A stretch of 64,000 bases of DNA. Source: Sporosalibacterium faouarense. Its GTDB lineage: Bacteria > Bacillota > Clostridia > Tissierellales > VENL01. The stretch lies in the NCBI RefSeq assembly GCF_016765695.1, contig NZ_JAETGO010000094.1, forward strand, positions 45,894 through 109,893. The letters are read 5' to 3'. The notes below the pieces were generated by a model, which saw only the letters and a program-made list of their open reading frames with translations, had not been told where the DNA came from and searched no databases. A program made the translations under genes and the position numbers. Positions 1 to 8,757 of this stretch are shown here, piece after piece (the first letter of the stretch is position 1; each line of letters opens with the position of its first letter).

Positions 1-54
1 TTCAGATGAAATCTTGCAAAATTATATTGAATATCTAAATATGCAATTTCCTCA
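1..54. repeat. Right end of dispersed intergenic repeat, cut by window edge
   Basis: The last 16 bases (39-54, ATATGCAATTTCCTCA) are the reverse complement of the family's left end (TGAGGAAATTGCATAT). The preceding stretch, TTGCAAAATTATATT at 14-28, lines up with the core of the copy at 18249-18316 over about 48 bases. The left end lies outside the window. No ORF is present. Family membership is by eye and has not been tested by alignment. Confidence 0.5.
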
Positions 55-170
55 ATTAACTGGAAGAGTGATACTTGTTAATTGAAAAATTCCTATATTA
101 AAGCTCTATGGGAAATTAGAGTTTGTGCGTAAATACTTAAGTTCGCTATTCTATGAATAGATTGGATATT

Positions 171-213
171 AAAAAAGGATATATTTCGATTGTATAATCG
201 AAATATATCCTTT
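171..213 (-). terminator. Terminator of rqcH (perfect 18-bp hairpin)
   Basis: A perfect 18-bp inverted repeat (174-191 with 196-213, loop GTAT) lies 122 bases beyond the rqcH stop codon. Read on the minus strand the stem is followed by a run of six T, as expected of an intrinsic terminator. The plus-strand side has only three T, so termination from the left is possible but weaker. Confidence 0.8.
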
Positions 214-253
214 AAAAAGCTTCATTCTTTATAATTATCACTAAGATACTAAT

Positions 254-312
254 TACTTGAAGAAATTTTATATTAAGATTTCATACAAGATTATCTACGA
301 TTAGTAAATATC
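254..312 (+). repeat. Dispersed intergenic repeat, left-end remnant
   Basis: The stretch TTGAAGAAATTTTATATTAA and the following ATACAAGATTAT and GTAAATA blocks match, in order, the left end of the copies at 55606 and 59752. No clear right end is visible before rqcH stops at 335, so this looks like a decayed or partial copy. Together with the remnant at 1-54 and the terminator it fills the gene-free first 334 bases. Confidence 0.45.
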
Positions 313-334
313 TCGATGTATATACACAAAAATA

Positions 335-2116
335 TTAATAATCTAATTCCTTTATTTTATTTATTTCCTCAATCTTTGGAGTAACATAAATCGTATTATT
401 ATTTTCATATATTACCATGCCTAATTTAGCTCCATTGGGCTTTCTCACATTCCTTCTTTCTGTATAGTCCACTGGCACATTACTAGACATCTTACCCTTA
501 CTATAATAAGCAGCTAGTAGAGCAGCTTCCCTAATAGTTTGGGCAGGCACTTCTTCACCCTTGGTTTTAATTATTACATGGGAGCCAGGAATATCTTTGG
601 TATGAAGCCAAATATCATCTTTAGAAGCAAATTTTAGTGTTAAATAATCATTTTGTTTATTATTCTTACCTACATATAAATCATAATCATCTGAAGATTT
701 GTAATGTCTAGGTTCTGACTGATTACTTTTACCTTTATTTTTTTTCTTCTTTTTAGAATGTTTTTTGATATATCCTTCGTCTATAAGTTCTTCACGGATT
801 TCTTCTAATTCTTCAACATCTGTGCAATTATCAATACTAACTAATATATGGTCTAAATATTCAATTTCATCCTTTGTATGAATGATTTCATTACTAACAA
901 ATTCATAGGCATTTTTTAGCTTAGTATATCTCTTGAAATATTTTTGTGCATTTTGTGATGGAGTATACCTTGGGTCTAAACTAATAGTAATTTTCTCATT
1001 ATTTTCACTATAAAAATTATCTACTTCAATCTCGTTTTGTCCCTGTTCAATTCTATAGATATTCGCAGTTAGTAATTCTCCGTATATTTTATATTTTTCT
1101 CTTTTCTCAGCAGTCAGAAGTTCTTCTTTTTGTTTAGCAAGCTTATTTTTAGCTCTATCTAATTTAGTAGTGATAAGTTTTTTCAAGCTTGAAGATTTTT
1201 GCTTTATTCTATCCATTCTGTCCCTTGTTTCATAGTATTCTTCAAGGACTTCACTTATCGAGTCGAAATGAGTTTTAGAATAGTTACTATATTGCTTAAT
1301 ATCTATAGTTGAGAAAGCTACTACTTCTCTCTTTTCTCTATCTAAAATCATTGTAGGTGAATATTTTTCATATTTAACCTTTTCCATTAAATCACTAAAA
1401 GAGGAGAAGAAACCATCAATCATTTCATCAGAAAGGGCTCCTAATTTTGTACTACTATCAATTTCAGCCCTATAGCATATCTCTCTAGCAATTAGTGGAC
1501 TTATACCCATATAGTTTTTATATATAAATTTAAATAAAGGGGTTCCCTCGTTATTCTCATTAATTTTCTCTAATAAGGTATTTTTTTCAATGAATAAAGC
1601 ATTCAACTTATCTTGAGAAGGGGGCTCCTTATATAGAATTCCAGGGAATACTTGTCTAACACTACTAATATCAGGAGTTACTCTTTTAATAGAATCTAAT
1701 ATTTTATTATTTTCCTCCTCGATAAGAATAATATTACTATGTCTACCCATTATCTCAACTATTAAAGTCTTAGTAGATAGAACTCCTAATTCGTCAAAGC
1801 TTTGAACGTCAATATGGATAATTCTATCCATTGCTGACTGTCTTATATTAGTAATTCTACCTCCTTGTAAATGTTTTCTTAATAGCATACAGAACATAGG
1901 GGGCTTTATAGGGTTTGATTTGGTATGCTTAGTTAAATATATTCTTGGGTTATTGCTACTGGCAGATATCAACAGTTTAGCATTACTACCTTTAGCTCTT
2001 ATATTTATTATTATTTCATCTTCTTCTGGCTGATACACTTTATCGACTTTTCCATCAACTATTTTCTCATTCAACTCGTGTATAATTGATCTTGTTACAA
2101 TTCCGTCTAATGACAT
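335..2116 (-). CDS. rqcH: Rqc2-homologue RqcH, ribosome quality-control / Ala-tailing factor
   Basis: 593-residue NFACT (FbpA/'fibronectin-binding') protein. The family binds the 50S subunit carrying a stalled peptidyl-tRNA, recruits tRNA-Ala and adds C-terminal alanine tails that mark the nascent chain for degradation. Visible: N-terminal NFACT-N domain (MSLDGIVTRS start), the Asp97-Arg98 pair that is essential in Bacillus RqcH, a central coiled-coil region (about 290-440), a Lys-rich linker near 450-460, and the C-terminal NFACT-R block with WLHTKDIPGSHV near 505. The ORF is open 63 codons further upstream, but the ATG at 2116 has GGAGGAG seven bases before it and matches the usual family start, so the upstream hydrophobic extension was rejected. 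It is divergent from yicC and ends at a strong terminator. Confidence 0.95.
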   Translation of the reverse strand: MSLDGIVTRSIIHELNEKIVDGKVDKVYQPEEDEIIINIRAKGSNAKLLISASSNNPRIYLTKHTKSNPIKPPMFCMLLRKHLQGGRITNIRQSAMDRIIHIDVQSFDELGVLSTKTLIVEIMGRHSNIILIEEENNKILDSIKRVTPDISSVRQVFPGILYKEPPSQDKLNALFIEKNTLLEKINENNEGTPLFKFIYKNYMGISPLIAREICYRAEIDSSTKLGALSDEMIDGFFSSFSDLMEKVKYEKYSPTMILDREKREVVAFSTIDIKQYSNYSKTHFDSISEVLEEYYETRDRMDRIKQKSSSLKKLITTKLDRAKNKLAKQKEELLTAEKREKYKIYGELLTANIYRIEQGQNEIEVDNFYSENNEKITISLDPRYTPSQNAQKYFKRYTKLKNAYEFVSNEIIHTKDEIEYLDHILVSIDNCTDVEELEEIREELIDEGYIKKHSKKKKKNKGKSNQSEPRHYKSSDDYDLYVGKNNKQNDYLTLKFASKDDIWLHTKDIPGSHVIIKTKGEEVPAQTIREAALLAAYYSKGKMSSNVPVDYTERRNVRKPNGAKLGMVIYENNNTIYVTPKIEEINKIKELDY

Positions 2117-2145
2117 AATTACTCCTCCAAAACTCATTTTTATAA

Positions 2146-2174
2146 AGTATATCATCTTATTATGAAAATATAAA
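2146..2174 (-). promoter_or_regulatory. Probable sigma-A promoter of rqcH
   Basis: On the minus strand TTTATA (-35), 17 bases, then TATACT preceded by TGA (extended -10). It is about 30 bases upstream of the rqcH start codon, giving a very short leader. Confidence 0.5.
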
Positions 2175-2420
2175 GGCTCAGTGATTATGAAAACAAATAT
2201 TAAGTTTTTGTAACATATTGAAGGATTTATACATAAGAACGGATAAAATATAAATAAGATATAAAATAAAACTATAGACAAAATTGAATTATGTAATTTC
2301 CTCATTTATAATTAGTGTTAAAATAGCATAGTGCATAATAATAAATTTTGTAAATTTAATTTTACAGTAAGAGTATTATTTAAATGTAATAATCAAGTAT
2401 ATAATTAGGATTTCACTTGA

Positions 2421-2448
2421 TTGACATAGGCTCTTTTTATGGTAAAAT
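2421..2448 (+). promoter_or_regulatory. Sigma-A promoter of yicC-remA-gmk-rpoZ-coaBC
   Basis: Consensus TTGACA, 16-base spacer, TAAAAT with an extended TGG immediately before it. It ends 32 bases before the yicC ATG and no terminator is seen until after coaBC, so it probably drives the whole run. Confidence 0.75.
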
Positions 2449-2479
2449 TGATTATAACAATTCAGAAAGGATGAAAGTA

Positions 2480-3361
2480 ATGATTAGAAGTATGACTGGA
2501 TTTGGAAGAGGTGAGAGTAGTGATGAGGCTAGAAAGTTTACAGTCGAAATAAAATCGCTAAATCACAGGTATAGTGATATAATTATTCGTATGCCTAAGC
2601 ATTTAAACTACCTAGAAGAAAAAATTAAGAAGATGATTAGAAATAAGGTTAAGAGAGGTAGGGTAGAGCTATACATAGGATTAGAGAATATTGGAGAAAG
2701 TGATTTTGATGTGAAGGTGAACTTATCTTTGGCCCAATCTTATAAGGATGCTTTGGAGAGCTTAGCGAATGAACTTAAAATTATAGACCATATATCTTTA
2801 GATATATTATCTAAATTTCCAGAGGTTCTTAACTTAGAGAAAAAAGAAGTAGATGAAGATGAAGTATGGAGTTGTCTTAAAGCTGCGATTGAAGAAGCAT
2901 TAGATAAAATGATTACAATGAGGATATCTGAAGGAAAGGAATTAGCTAAAGATATCAAAGAGAGAGGCAATAGAGTAAAGGAAATATTAGAAGAAGTTGA
3001 AAAAAGATGTCCAGAAATAGTTAAGGAATATAAAGAAAAGCTATGGACTCGTATAGAAGAGTTATTAGAAGGGAAATATGAAGTAGACGAAAATATTCTA
3101 GCTAATGAAGTTGCGGTATTTGCAGATAAGAGTAATATAAATGAGGAAATTGTTAGATTACATAGTCACATTGGCCAAATGGTTGAGACCTTGAATTCAG
3201 ATATTTCTGTTGGAAGGAAACTTGACTTTTTAGCTCAGGAAATGAATAGAGAAGCCAATACCATAGGCTCTAAAATTAGTGATGTGGAAATGACCAATAA
3301 TGTAGTAGAGATAAAAAGTGAACTAGAGAAAATTAGAGAGCAAATACAAAATATAGAATAA
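2480..3361 (+). CDS. yicC: Endoribonuclease YicC family protein
   Basis: 293-residue YicC/YloC protein; family members are metal-dependent endoribonucleases implicated in RNA turnover, and this gene sits beside gmk in many Firmicutes (yloC in Bacillus). The N-terminus MIRSMTGFGRGE is the family hallmark; the C-terminal DUF1732 region contains FLAQEMNREANTIGSK, also diagnostic. Of three possible starts the ATG at 2480 has AGAAAGG nine bases upstream and matches the family; the ORF extends 21 codons further upstream through the promoter. First gene of the yicC-remA-gmk-rpoZ-coaBC unit. Function on specific RNAs in this organism is not deducible. Confidence 0.93.
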   Translation: MIRSMTGFGRGESSDEARKFTVEIKSLNHRYSDIIIRMPKHLNYLEEKIKKMIRNKVKRGRVELYIGLENIGESDFDVKVNLSLAQSYKDALESLANELKIIDHISLDILSKFPEVLNLEKKEVDEDEVWSCLKAAIEEALDKMITMRISEGKELAKDIKERGNRVKEILEEVEKRCPEIVKEYKEKLWTRIEELLEGKYEVDENILANEVAVFADKSNINEEIVRLHSHIGQMVETLNSDISVGRKLDFLAQEMNREANTIGSKISDVEMTNNVVEIKSELEKIREQIQNIE

Positions 3362-3376
3362 TGAGGAGGAAGCTTG

Positions 3377-3664
3377 ATGGATATAAAGCTGATTAATATT
3401 GGTTTTGGTAATATAGTGTCTGCAAATAGGATGGTAGCAATTGTAAGTCCAGAATCTGCACCTATTAAAAGAATAATTCAAGAGGCTAGAGAGCGTGGTA
3501 TGCTTATCGATGCTACTTATGGTAGAAGAACTAGAGCTGTTATTGTAACAGATAGTGATCATATAATTCTTTCAGCAGTTCAGCCTGAAACAGTTGCTCA
3601 TAGATTAAACAATAAGGATAATGAAGAAAATGATATAAATCAAAAAAAGAAAGAGGAGAAGTAA
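3377..3664 (+). CDS. remA: RemA/DUF370 family DNA-binding regulator
   Basis: 95 residues. RemA is an arch-shaped DNA-binding protein that activates matrix and osmoprotection genes in Bacillus; the family is found next to gmk in many Clostridia without a known biofilm role. Seen: [10 protein letters not shown] at the N-terminus, the conserved RRTRAVIV block and [15 protein letters not shown], all typical. The ATG at 3377 is preceded by GAGGAGGA six bases upstream; a TTG one codon earlier is less well placed. The C-terminal 20 residues are a Lys/Glu/Asn-rich tail that contains the ribosome site of gmk. Stop and the gmk start are directly adjacent (TAA ATG), implying translational coupling. Confidence 0.9.
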   Translation: MDIKLINIGFGNIVSANRMVAIVSPESAPIKRIIQEARERGMLIDATYGRRTRAVIVTDSDHIILSAVQPETVAHRLNNKDNEENDINQKKKEEK

Positions 3665-4261
3665 ATGAGTAAGGGATTGCTGATTGTGGTTTCAGGTCCG
3701 TCGGGGGCTGGAAAGGGAACTATTTGCAAAAAACTACTAAAAAAGAATAAAGACATACAGCTTTCAATTTCTGCAACTACTAGGAGTCCTAGAACAGGTG
3801 AAGTAGATGGAGTTAATTACTACTTTGAAGATAAGGAAAAATTTAAGGCTATGATAGGTAATAATGAGTTTCTAGAATATGCTGAGGTTTATGGAAATTA
3901 TTATGGCACTCCTAGGAAAAATATTGAAGAAAAGCTAGAAAAAGGAATAGATGTACTTTTAGAAATAGACATTCAGGGAGCTTTAAATGTAAAAAACATT
4001 TATTCTGATGGTGTATTTATTTTTGTATTACCTCCATCTATGGAAGAGTTAAAAAAGCGAATTATTGGTAGAGGAACAGAAACTCAAGAAGCTATTAAGA
4101 AAAGGTTTAATAGTGCATATAAAGAGCTAGACTATGCTTTTAAATATGACTATGGAGTAATCAATGATGAAGTAGATGAAGCTGTAAAGAAAGTAGAAGC
4201 AATTATTATTGCAGAGAAATGTAAGGTATCAAGAAAAGTTGATATAATAAAACAACTGTAA
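3665..4261 (+). CDS. gmk: Guanylate kinase
   Basis: 198 residues; phosphorylates GMP/dGMP to GDP/dGDP with ATP in the cytosol. P-loop GPSGAGKGT at residues 11-19, then the GMP-binding segment with SATTRSPRTGE and the YYFEDKEKF block, EFLEYAEVYGNYYGTP, and DIQGALNVK, in normal order. Length is that of bacterial Gmk. The ATG directly follows the remA stop codon, with AGAGGAG in the remA tail as ribosome site. Conserved position before rpoZ and coaBC. Confidence 0.97.
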   Translation: MSKGLLIVVSGPSGAGKGTICKKLLKKNKDIQLSISATTRSPRTGEVDGVNYYFEDKEKFKAMIGNNEFLEYAEVYGNYYGTPRKNIEEKLEKGIDVLLEIDIQGALNVKNIYSDGVFIFVLPPSMEELKKRIIGRGTETQEAIKKRFNSAYKELDYAFKYDYGVINDEVDEAVKKVEAIIIAEKCKVSRKVDIIKQL

Positions 4262-4274
4262 AGGAGGTATTTAA

Positions 4275-4481
4275 ATGTTATATCCTTCAATGAATGAATT
4301 ATTGAAAAAAGTGGATAGTAGATATACTTTAGTGATGCTAGCTTCTAAGAGGGCTAGACAGCTAGTAGATGGAGATGAGGCTTTAGTTGAGGTAGATACA
4401 AATAAGCCTGTAACAGTAGCAATCCATGAAATAAATGAAGATAAAGTAGAATATACCAAAGCAGTTATAAAGGATCAATAA
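4275..4481 (+). CDS. rpoZ: RNA polymerase omega subunit
   Basis: 68-residue omega subunit, which assists assembly of the beta-prime subunit. MLYPSMNELLKKVDSRYTLV and the following ASKRARQL are the diagnostic N-terminal helix region; the C-terminal half is short and charged as in other Clostridia. AAGGAGG precedes the ATG at 4275. It lies between gmk and coaBC, as in Bacillus. Confidence 0.95.
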   Translation: MLYPSMNELLKKVDSRYTLVMLASKRARQLVDGDEALVEVDTNKPVTVAIHEINEDKVEYTKAVIKDQ

Positions 4482-4492
4482 GGGGTGATCAA

Positions 4493-5683
4493 ATGCTAAA
4501 AGGAAAGAATATTGTACTAGGCGTAACAGGAGGAATAGCTGCATATAAAGCAGTTGATGTTGTGAGTCGTCTTAGAAAAAGACACGCAAATGTGGATGTA
4601 ATAATGACTAAATCTGCTTCTGAATTCGTTACTCCCTTAACTTTCCGATCACTTTCTCAGAACTATGTGACTGTGGATATGTTTGAAGAACCCAAAACTT
4701 GGGATATAGAACACATATCTTTGGCCCAAAAGGCTGATGTTTTTTTAGTCGCTCCTGCAACGGCTAATATAATTGGCAAAGTAGCAAATGGAATAGCTGA
4801 TGACATGTTAAGTACTACCATAATGGCAACTAGAGCAAAAGTAGTATTTGCACCAGCTATGAATACGAATATGTACACTAATCCAATTGTTCAGGAGAAT
4901 ATTAAAAAGCTTAAATCACTAGGACATCAATTTATTAAGCCAGGCAGTGGCAGATTAGCTTGTGGAGATTATGGTGAAGGCAAAATGGCAGAGCCAGTAG
5001 ATATTGTTGAATATGTTACTGGACTTCTCATAAATAAAGATCTTGAGGGAAAGAAAGTAGTAGTTACAGCAGGTCCTACAATTGAGCCTATAGATCCAGT
5101 TAGATACATTACTAACTATTCTAGTGGAAAAATGGGTTATTCTCTGGCAGTAGAAGCAAAAGCAAGGGGAGCCAATGTAGTTTTGATAAGTGGTCCTACA
5201 AATCTTGAGCCTCCCACTGGGATAGAAGTCATTAGAGTAAAAACAACTGAAGAAATGCTCAAAGAAGTATCCAATCATTTCGATAGCTGTGATGGATTGA
5301 TTAAGGCAGCAGCACCTTTAGATTATAGACCTGAAAAGGTTAGTGATACTAAGATTAAGAAAAATGATGGTAACCTTGAGCTTAGTTTTATAAGGAATCC
5401 AGATATTTCTCAAGAAATTAGCAAGAGGAAAGAAAAGCAAATAATGGTTGGTTTTGCAGCAGAGACTGATAATTTAGTTGAGAATGCTAAGAAAAAGATT
5501 GAAAAAAAGAAATTTGATTTTATAGTATTAAATGATGTATCAAATAGAGATGCAGGATTTATGAGTGATACCAATATAATTACTATAATTGATAGTAATG
5601 AAAACTTAGTGGAATATCCCAAAATGTCAAAAGCAGAAGTTTCAAAGGTTATAATTGATAAATTAGTTGATATGCTAAAGTAG
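4493..5683 (+). CDS. coaBC: Bifunctional phosphopantothenoylcysteine decarboxylase / synthetase
   Basis: 396 residues catalysing two consecutive CoA steps: CTP-dependent ligation of Cys to 4-phosphopantothenate (CoaB, C-terminal half) and flavin-dependent decarboxylation (CoaC, N-terminal half). CoaC: GGIAAYKA flavin site, catalytic His74 in IEHISLA, PAMNTNMY, and Cys157 in LACGDYGEGK. CoaB from about 187: VTAGPTIEPIDPVR, NYSSGKMG, and the KIKK loop. The usual AAAV(S/A)DYRP motif reads AAAPLDYRP, a small departure. Last gene of the yicC operon, followed by a hairpin terminator. Confidence 0.96.
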   Translation: MLKGKNIVLGVTGGIAAYKAVDVVSRLRKRHANVDVIMTKSASEFVTPLTFRSLSQNYVTVDMFEEPKTWDIEHISLAQKADVFLVAPATANIIGKVANGIADDMLSTTIMATRAKVVFAPAMNTNMYTNPIVQENIKKLKSLGHQFIKPGSGRLACGDYGEGKMAEPVDIVEYVTGLLINKDLEGKKVVVTAGPTIEPIDPVRYITNYSSGKMGYSLAVEAKARGANVVLISGPTNLEPPTGIEVIRVKTTEEMLKEVSNHFDSCDGLIKAAAPLDYRPEKVSDTKIKKNDGNLELSFIRNPDISQEISKRKEKQIMVGFAAETDNLVENAKKKIEKKKFDFIVLNDVSNRDAGFMSDTNIITIIDSNENLVEYPKMSKAEVSKVIIDKLVDMLK

Positions 5684-5690
5684 ATTAAGG

Positions 5691-5725
5691 GCTAGATATA
5701 ATTTTAACTTTATATCTAGCTTTTT
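5691..5725 (+). terminator. Terminator after coaBC
   Basis: Stem GCTAGATATAA (5691-5701) pairs with TTATATCTAGC (5710-5720), followed by five T. It ends the yicC-coaBC transcript, eight bases after the coaBC stop. Confidence 0.85.
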
Positions 5726-5748
5726 AATATACTTATTCCCGTATATTT

Positions 5749-5757
5749 TGTTATAAT
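5749..5757 (+). promoter_or_regulatory. Extended -10 promoter of priA operon (candidate)
   Basis: TGTTATAAT (extended TGN plus TATAAT at 5752-5757), 32 bases before the priA ATG and directly after the coaBC terminator. No convincing -35 is visible at the right distance. Confidence 0.5.
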
Positions 5758-5789
5758 AAACCTATAGGTTTTGTGAAAGGTTGATTGTA

Positions 5790-8276
5790 ATGGTTGGAAA
5801 TATTTTTGCAGAAATAATAGTTGATAATAGAAGTAGGAACACTGATATGTGTTACACCTATCTAGTTCCTGATGAATATAAATCAGAAATTCAAATTGGT
5901 ATGAGGGTTTTAGTTCCATTTGGTAGAGGAGATAGACTCTTAGAAGGAGTAGTTGTTTACTTGAAGGAAAATTCTGATTTAGATATTAGTAAATTAAAAT
6001 ATGTAGACAGTATTATTGATGTAAAACCAATAATATCTAAAGAAATGTTGGATTTAGCAATATGGATGAAAGAGAAGTATTTAGCTCAGTATATAGATGT
6101 TTTTAGAACAGTAATGCCTTCGGGAATAACTAATAAGGTGAAAAAATACCTTAAGTTAACAGAAAAAGGAACTGTTAATAAATTGCATTTAGAGCAGATG
6201 GAGAATGAAAAGAGGATTATGGACTATTTAAAGGAAAAAGGAGATAGTCATGTAAAAGAAGTTAGAAATAAATTAGATTTAAGAAACATTCATAAACATG
6301 TAACCTATTTAGAAGGAAATGGGTATATTACTACATATGATAGAATCGAAAGCAATGTGAATAAGAAGTATCAAAAAGTTGTTTTTAGGAATTTTGATGA
6401 AGATGATACTAGTAATATTGTTGAAAGCATGAGTAATAGAGCCCATAAGCAAAAAGAGGTACTAGAGTATATCTCAGGATTAGACCAAATTGTACTTTCG
6501 AAGTTATTAAAAGAAATGTCTACAACTAGGGGGACAGTTAATGCATTAGAGAAAAAGGGTTATATCAAAATAGTCGATGAAGAGATAAGAAGAAATCCTA
6601 TTTCTAAAGAAATAGCTAAATATCATAAAATTACATTAACTCCTCAACAGAAGAATTGTGTTGATACGATTTATGATTACAGTAGTAATAATATTAACAA
6701 TAAATTTCTAATTCACGGAATAACTGGAAGTGGGAAAACAGAGGTATATTTACAATTAATCGAAAAAATGCTTAAGGATAAGAAGCAATCAATTGTACTA
6801 GTGCCTGAGATTTCACTTACACCTCAAACTGTAGAAAGATTTGTAGGTAGATTTGGCGATAGAGTAGCTATATTACACAGTAGATTATCTTTAGGAGAAA
6901 GATTTGATGAATGGCAAAAGATAAAGAATGAAGAAGTAGATATAGTTGTTGGTGCAAGGTCTGCTGTTTTTGCTCCATTTAGTAGACTTGGATTAATAAT
7001 TATTGATGAAGAACATGAAAATAGCTATAAGTCTAGCATGAACCCAAAGTATAATACAATAGAAGTTGCAGAGAAAAGATGTGAGATAGAGAATGCTTCT
7101 CTTCTTTTAGGCTCGGCCACTCCGTCGGTAGAGACATATTATAGGGCTATACAAGGTGATATTCATTTATTAACATTAAGTAATAGAGCAAATAATAAAG
7201 AATTACCTCCAATAGAGGTAGTTGACATGAAGGATGAGTTAGACAGAGGAAATAAGTCAATATTTAGCATAAGTTTATATAAATCAATAAAAGAAAATCT
7301 TGCAAGAAAAAAGCAAACAATTTTATTTTTAAACAGAAGAGGATTTTCATCATTTGTTTCCTGTAGAAAATGTGGATATGTGGTAAAATGTAAGCATTGT
7401 GACATATCTTTAACCTATCATAGCTCTAAACATTTACTTATTTGTCATTATTGTGGACTATCAATTAAACCACCTACAGTTTGTCCTGATTGTGGAAGCA
7501 AGTATATTAAATACTTTGGTGTAGGAACTCAAAAAGTTGAAGAATTGGTTAGAAAGAACTTTCCTGAAGCTAGGGTTGCAAGAATGGATGTTGATACCAC
7601 ATCCAGAAAGGGCAGTCATGAAAAAATTCTAGACGGAGTGAAGGAAGGTAAGGTTGATATCCTCATAGGAACGCAGATGATATCAAAAGGCTTAGACTTT
7701 CCAAATGTAACTTTAGTTGGTATAATTGCAGCGGATATGAGTTTGAATTTGCCAGATTTTAAGGCTTCAGAGAGAACTTTTCAGCTAATTACGCAAGTTG
7801 GTGGAAGAGCAGGTAGAGGTGCCCACGAAGGTAAAGTCATTCTTCAAACCTATGAGCCAGATCATTATAGTATAGAAGCTGCCAGAGAACATGATTTTAT
7901 TAGCTTTTACGATAAAGAGATATTATTAAGAGAAACTTTCAATTATCCACCTTATAGTAATATAATTAATATAACTATAATAGGGAAAAATGAAAGAGAA
8001 GTATCAATTGCTGCAGGTAAGTTGTCTAACGATATTATGAATAAAATAAGAAAAACCAATATAAAATTTAGTAAAGATAATTTAATGGGACCAAATCCTG
8101 CACCAATAGCTAAAATTAAAAGTAACTATAGGTGGCAAGTAGTTATAAAAAGTGAAGACTTTGAAATGGATAAAATAAAAGGTATAATAGAAGAAATATG
8201 CTTGACAGACATGAATAAAGTTAAGTATGGTAATATAAGATTTAGTATAGATATTAATCCAATTTCAATTATTTAG
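5790..8276 (+). CDS. priA: Primosomal helicase PriA
   Basis: 828-residue SF2 helicase that reloads the replisome at stalled forks. Order: N-terminal 3'-end-binding domain (GNIFAEIIVD), winged-helix region, Walker A GITGSGKTE near residue 310, DEEH box near 406, an eight-Cys zinc region (about 524-571, CRKCGYVVKCKHC ... CHYCG ... CPDCG), then GTQMISKGLDFP and QVGGRAGRG of helicase motifs V/VI. The ATG at 5790 has GTGAAAGG nine bases upstream; the in-frame TTG at 5781 abuts that site and was not chosen. First gene of priA-def-fmt-DUF116-metallopeptidase. Confidence 0.97.
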   Translation: MVGNIFAEIIVDNRSRNTDMCYTYLVPDEYKSEIQIGMRVLVPFGRGDRLLEGVVVYLKENSDLDISKLKYVDSIIDVKPIISKEMLDLAIWMKEKYLAQYIDVFRTVMPSGITNKVKKYLKLTEKGTVNKLHLEQMENEKRIMDYLKEKGDSHVKEVRNKLDLRNIHKHVTYLEGNGYITTYDRIESNVNKKYQKVVFRNFDEDDTSNIVESMSNRAHKQKEVLEYISGLDQIVLSKLLKEMSTTRGTVNALEKKGYIKIVDEEIRRNPISKEIAKYHKITLTPQQKNCVDTIYDYSSNNINNKFLIHGITGSGKTEVYLQLIEKMLKDKKQSIVLVPEISLTPQTVERFVGRFGDRVAILHSRLSLGERFDEWQKIKNEEVDIVVGARSAVFAPFSRLGLIIIDEEHENSYKSSMNPKYNTIEVAEKRCEIENASLLLGSATPSVETYYRAIQGDIHLLTLSNRANNKELPPIEVVDMKDELDRGNKSIFSISLYKSIKENLARKKQTILFLNRRGFSSFVSCRKCGYVVKCKHCDISLTYHSSKHLLICHYCGLSIKPPTVCPDCGSKYIKYFGVGTQKVEELVRKNFPEARVARMDVDTTSRKGSHEKILDGVKEGKVDILIGTQMISKGLDFPNVTLVGIIAADMSLNLPDFKASERTFQLITQVGGRAGRGAHEGKVILQTYEPDHYSIEAAREHDFISFYDKEILLRETFNYPPYSNIINITIIGKNEREVSIAAGKLSNDIMNKIRKTNIKFSKDNLMGPNPAPIAKIKSNYRWQVVIKSEDFEMDKIKGIIEEICLTDMNKVKYGNIRFSIDINPISII

Positions 8277-8288
8277 GAGGTAAGTCAT

Positions 8289-8735
8289 ATGGCAATTAGA
8301 CAATTAAGATATGAAGGAGATCCTTTATTAAGAAAAAAATCAAGGGAAGTAGCAAAAATAGATGGTAGGATAAAGACTTTAATAAACGATATGAAAGATA
8401 CAATGTACGAGGAAGAAGGAGTAGGTCTTGCAGCGCCACAAGTAGGTATATTAAGAAGGGTTATCGTTGTGGATATAGGAGAAGGGCCAATTGCTTTAAT
8501 AAATCCTGAAATAATAGAACAAAATGGTGAATATTTGGATTCAGAAGGATGCCTAAGTATTCCAGGAAAAAATGGAAAGGTCAGAAGGCCTGAGAAAGTA
8601 AAGGTTAAGTATCTAGATGAAGAAGGAAATGAAAAAACAATTGAGGGAAGTATGCTTTTGTCAAGGGCACTATGTCATGAGATAGACCATTTAAATGGAG
8701 TTTTATTTATTGATAAAATCGAAGAGGAAGAATAA
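8289..8735 (+). CDS. def: Peptide deformylase
   Basis: 148 residues; removes the formyl group from nascent N-terminal Met. Three PDF motifs are intact: [15 protein letters not shown] with metal ligand Cys88, and HEIDH with ligands His130 and His134 and catalytic Glu131. Length is that of short type-I/III-like clostridial deformylases. TTAGGAGG overlaps the priA stop region. Together with fmt it forms the formylation/deformylation cycle. Confidence 0.97.
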   Translation: MAIRQLRYEGDPLLRKKSREVAKIDGRIKTLINDMKDTMYEEEGVGLAAPQVGILRRVIVVDIGEGPIALINPEIIEQNGEYLDSEGCLSIPGKNGKVRRPEKVKVKYLDEEGNEKTIEGSMLLSRALCHEIDHLNGVLFIDKIEEEE

Positions 8736-8757
8736 AGATAGCTGAGGTGTTAATAAG

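Larger units (their letters stand above)
2117..2479. other. Divergent intergenic region rqcH/yicC
   Basis: 363 gene-free bases between two divergent genes. It holds the two promoters listed separately and, at 2291-2304, TGTAATTTCCTCA, which resembles the inverted end of the dispersed intergenic repeat but with no convincing partner end. The middle (about 2180-2290) is AT-rich with nothing further recognised. Confidence 0.5.

Noticed and set aside
2117..2305. 63-codon hydrophobic N-terminal extension of rqcH
   Set aside because: The downstream ATG at 2116 has an excellent ribosome site and matches the family start; the extension crosses the promoter region.
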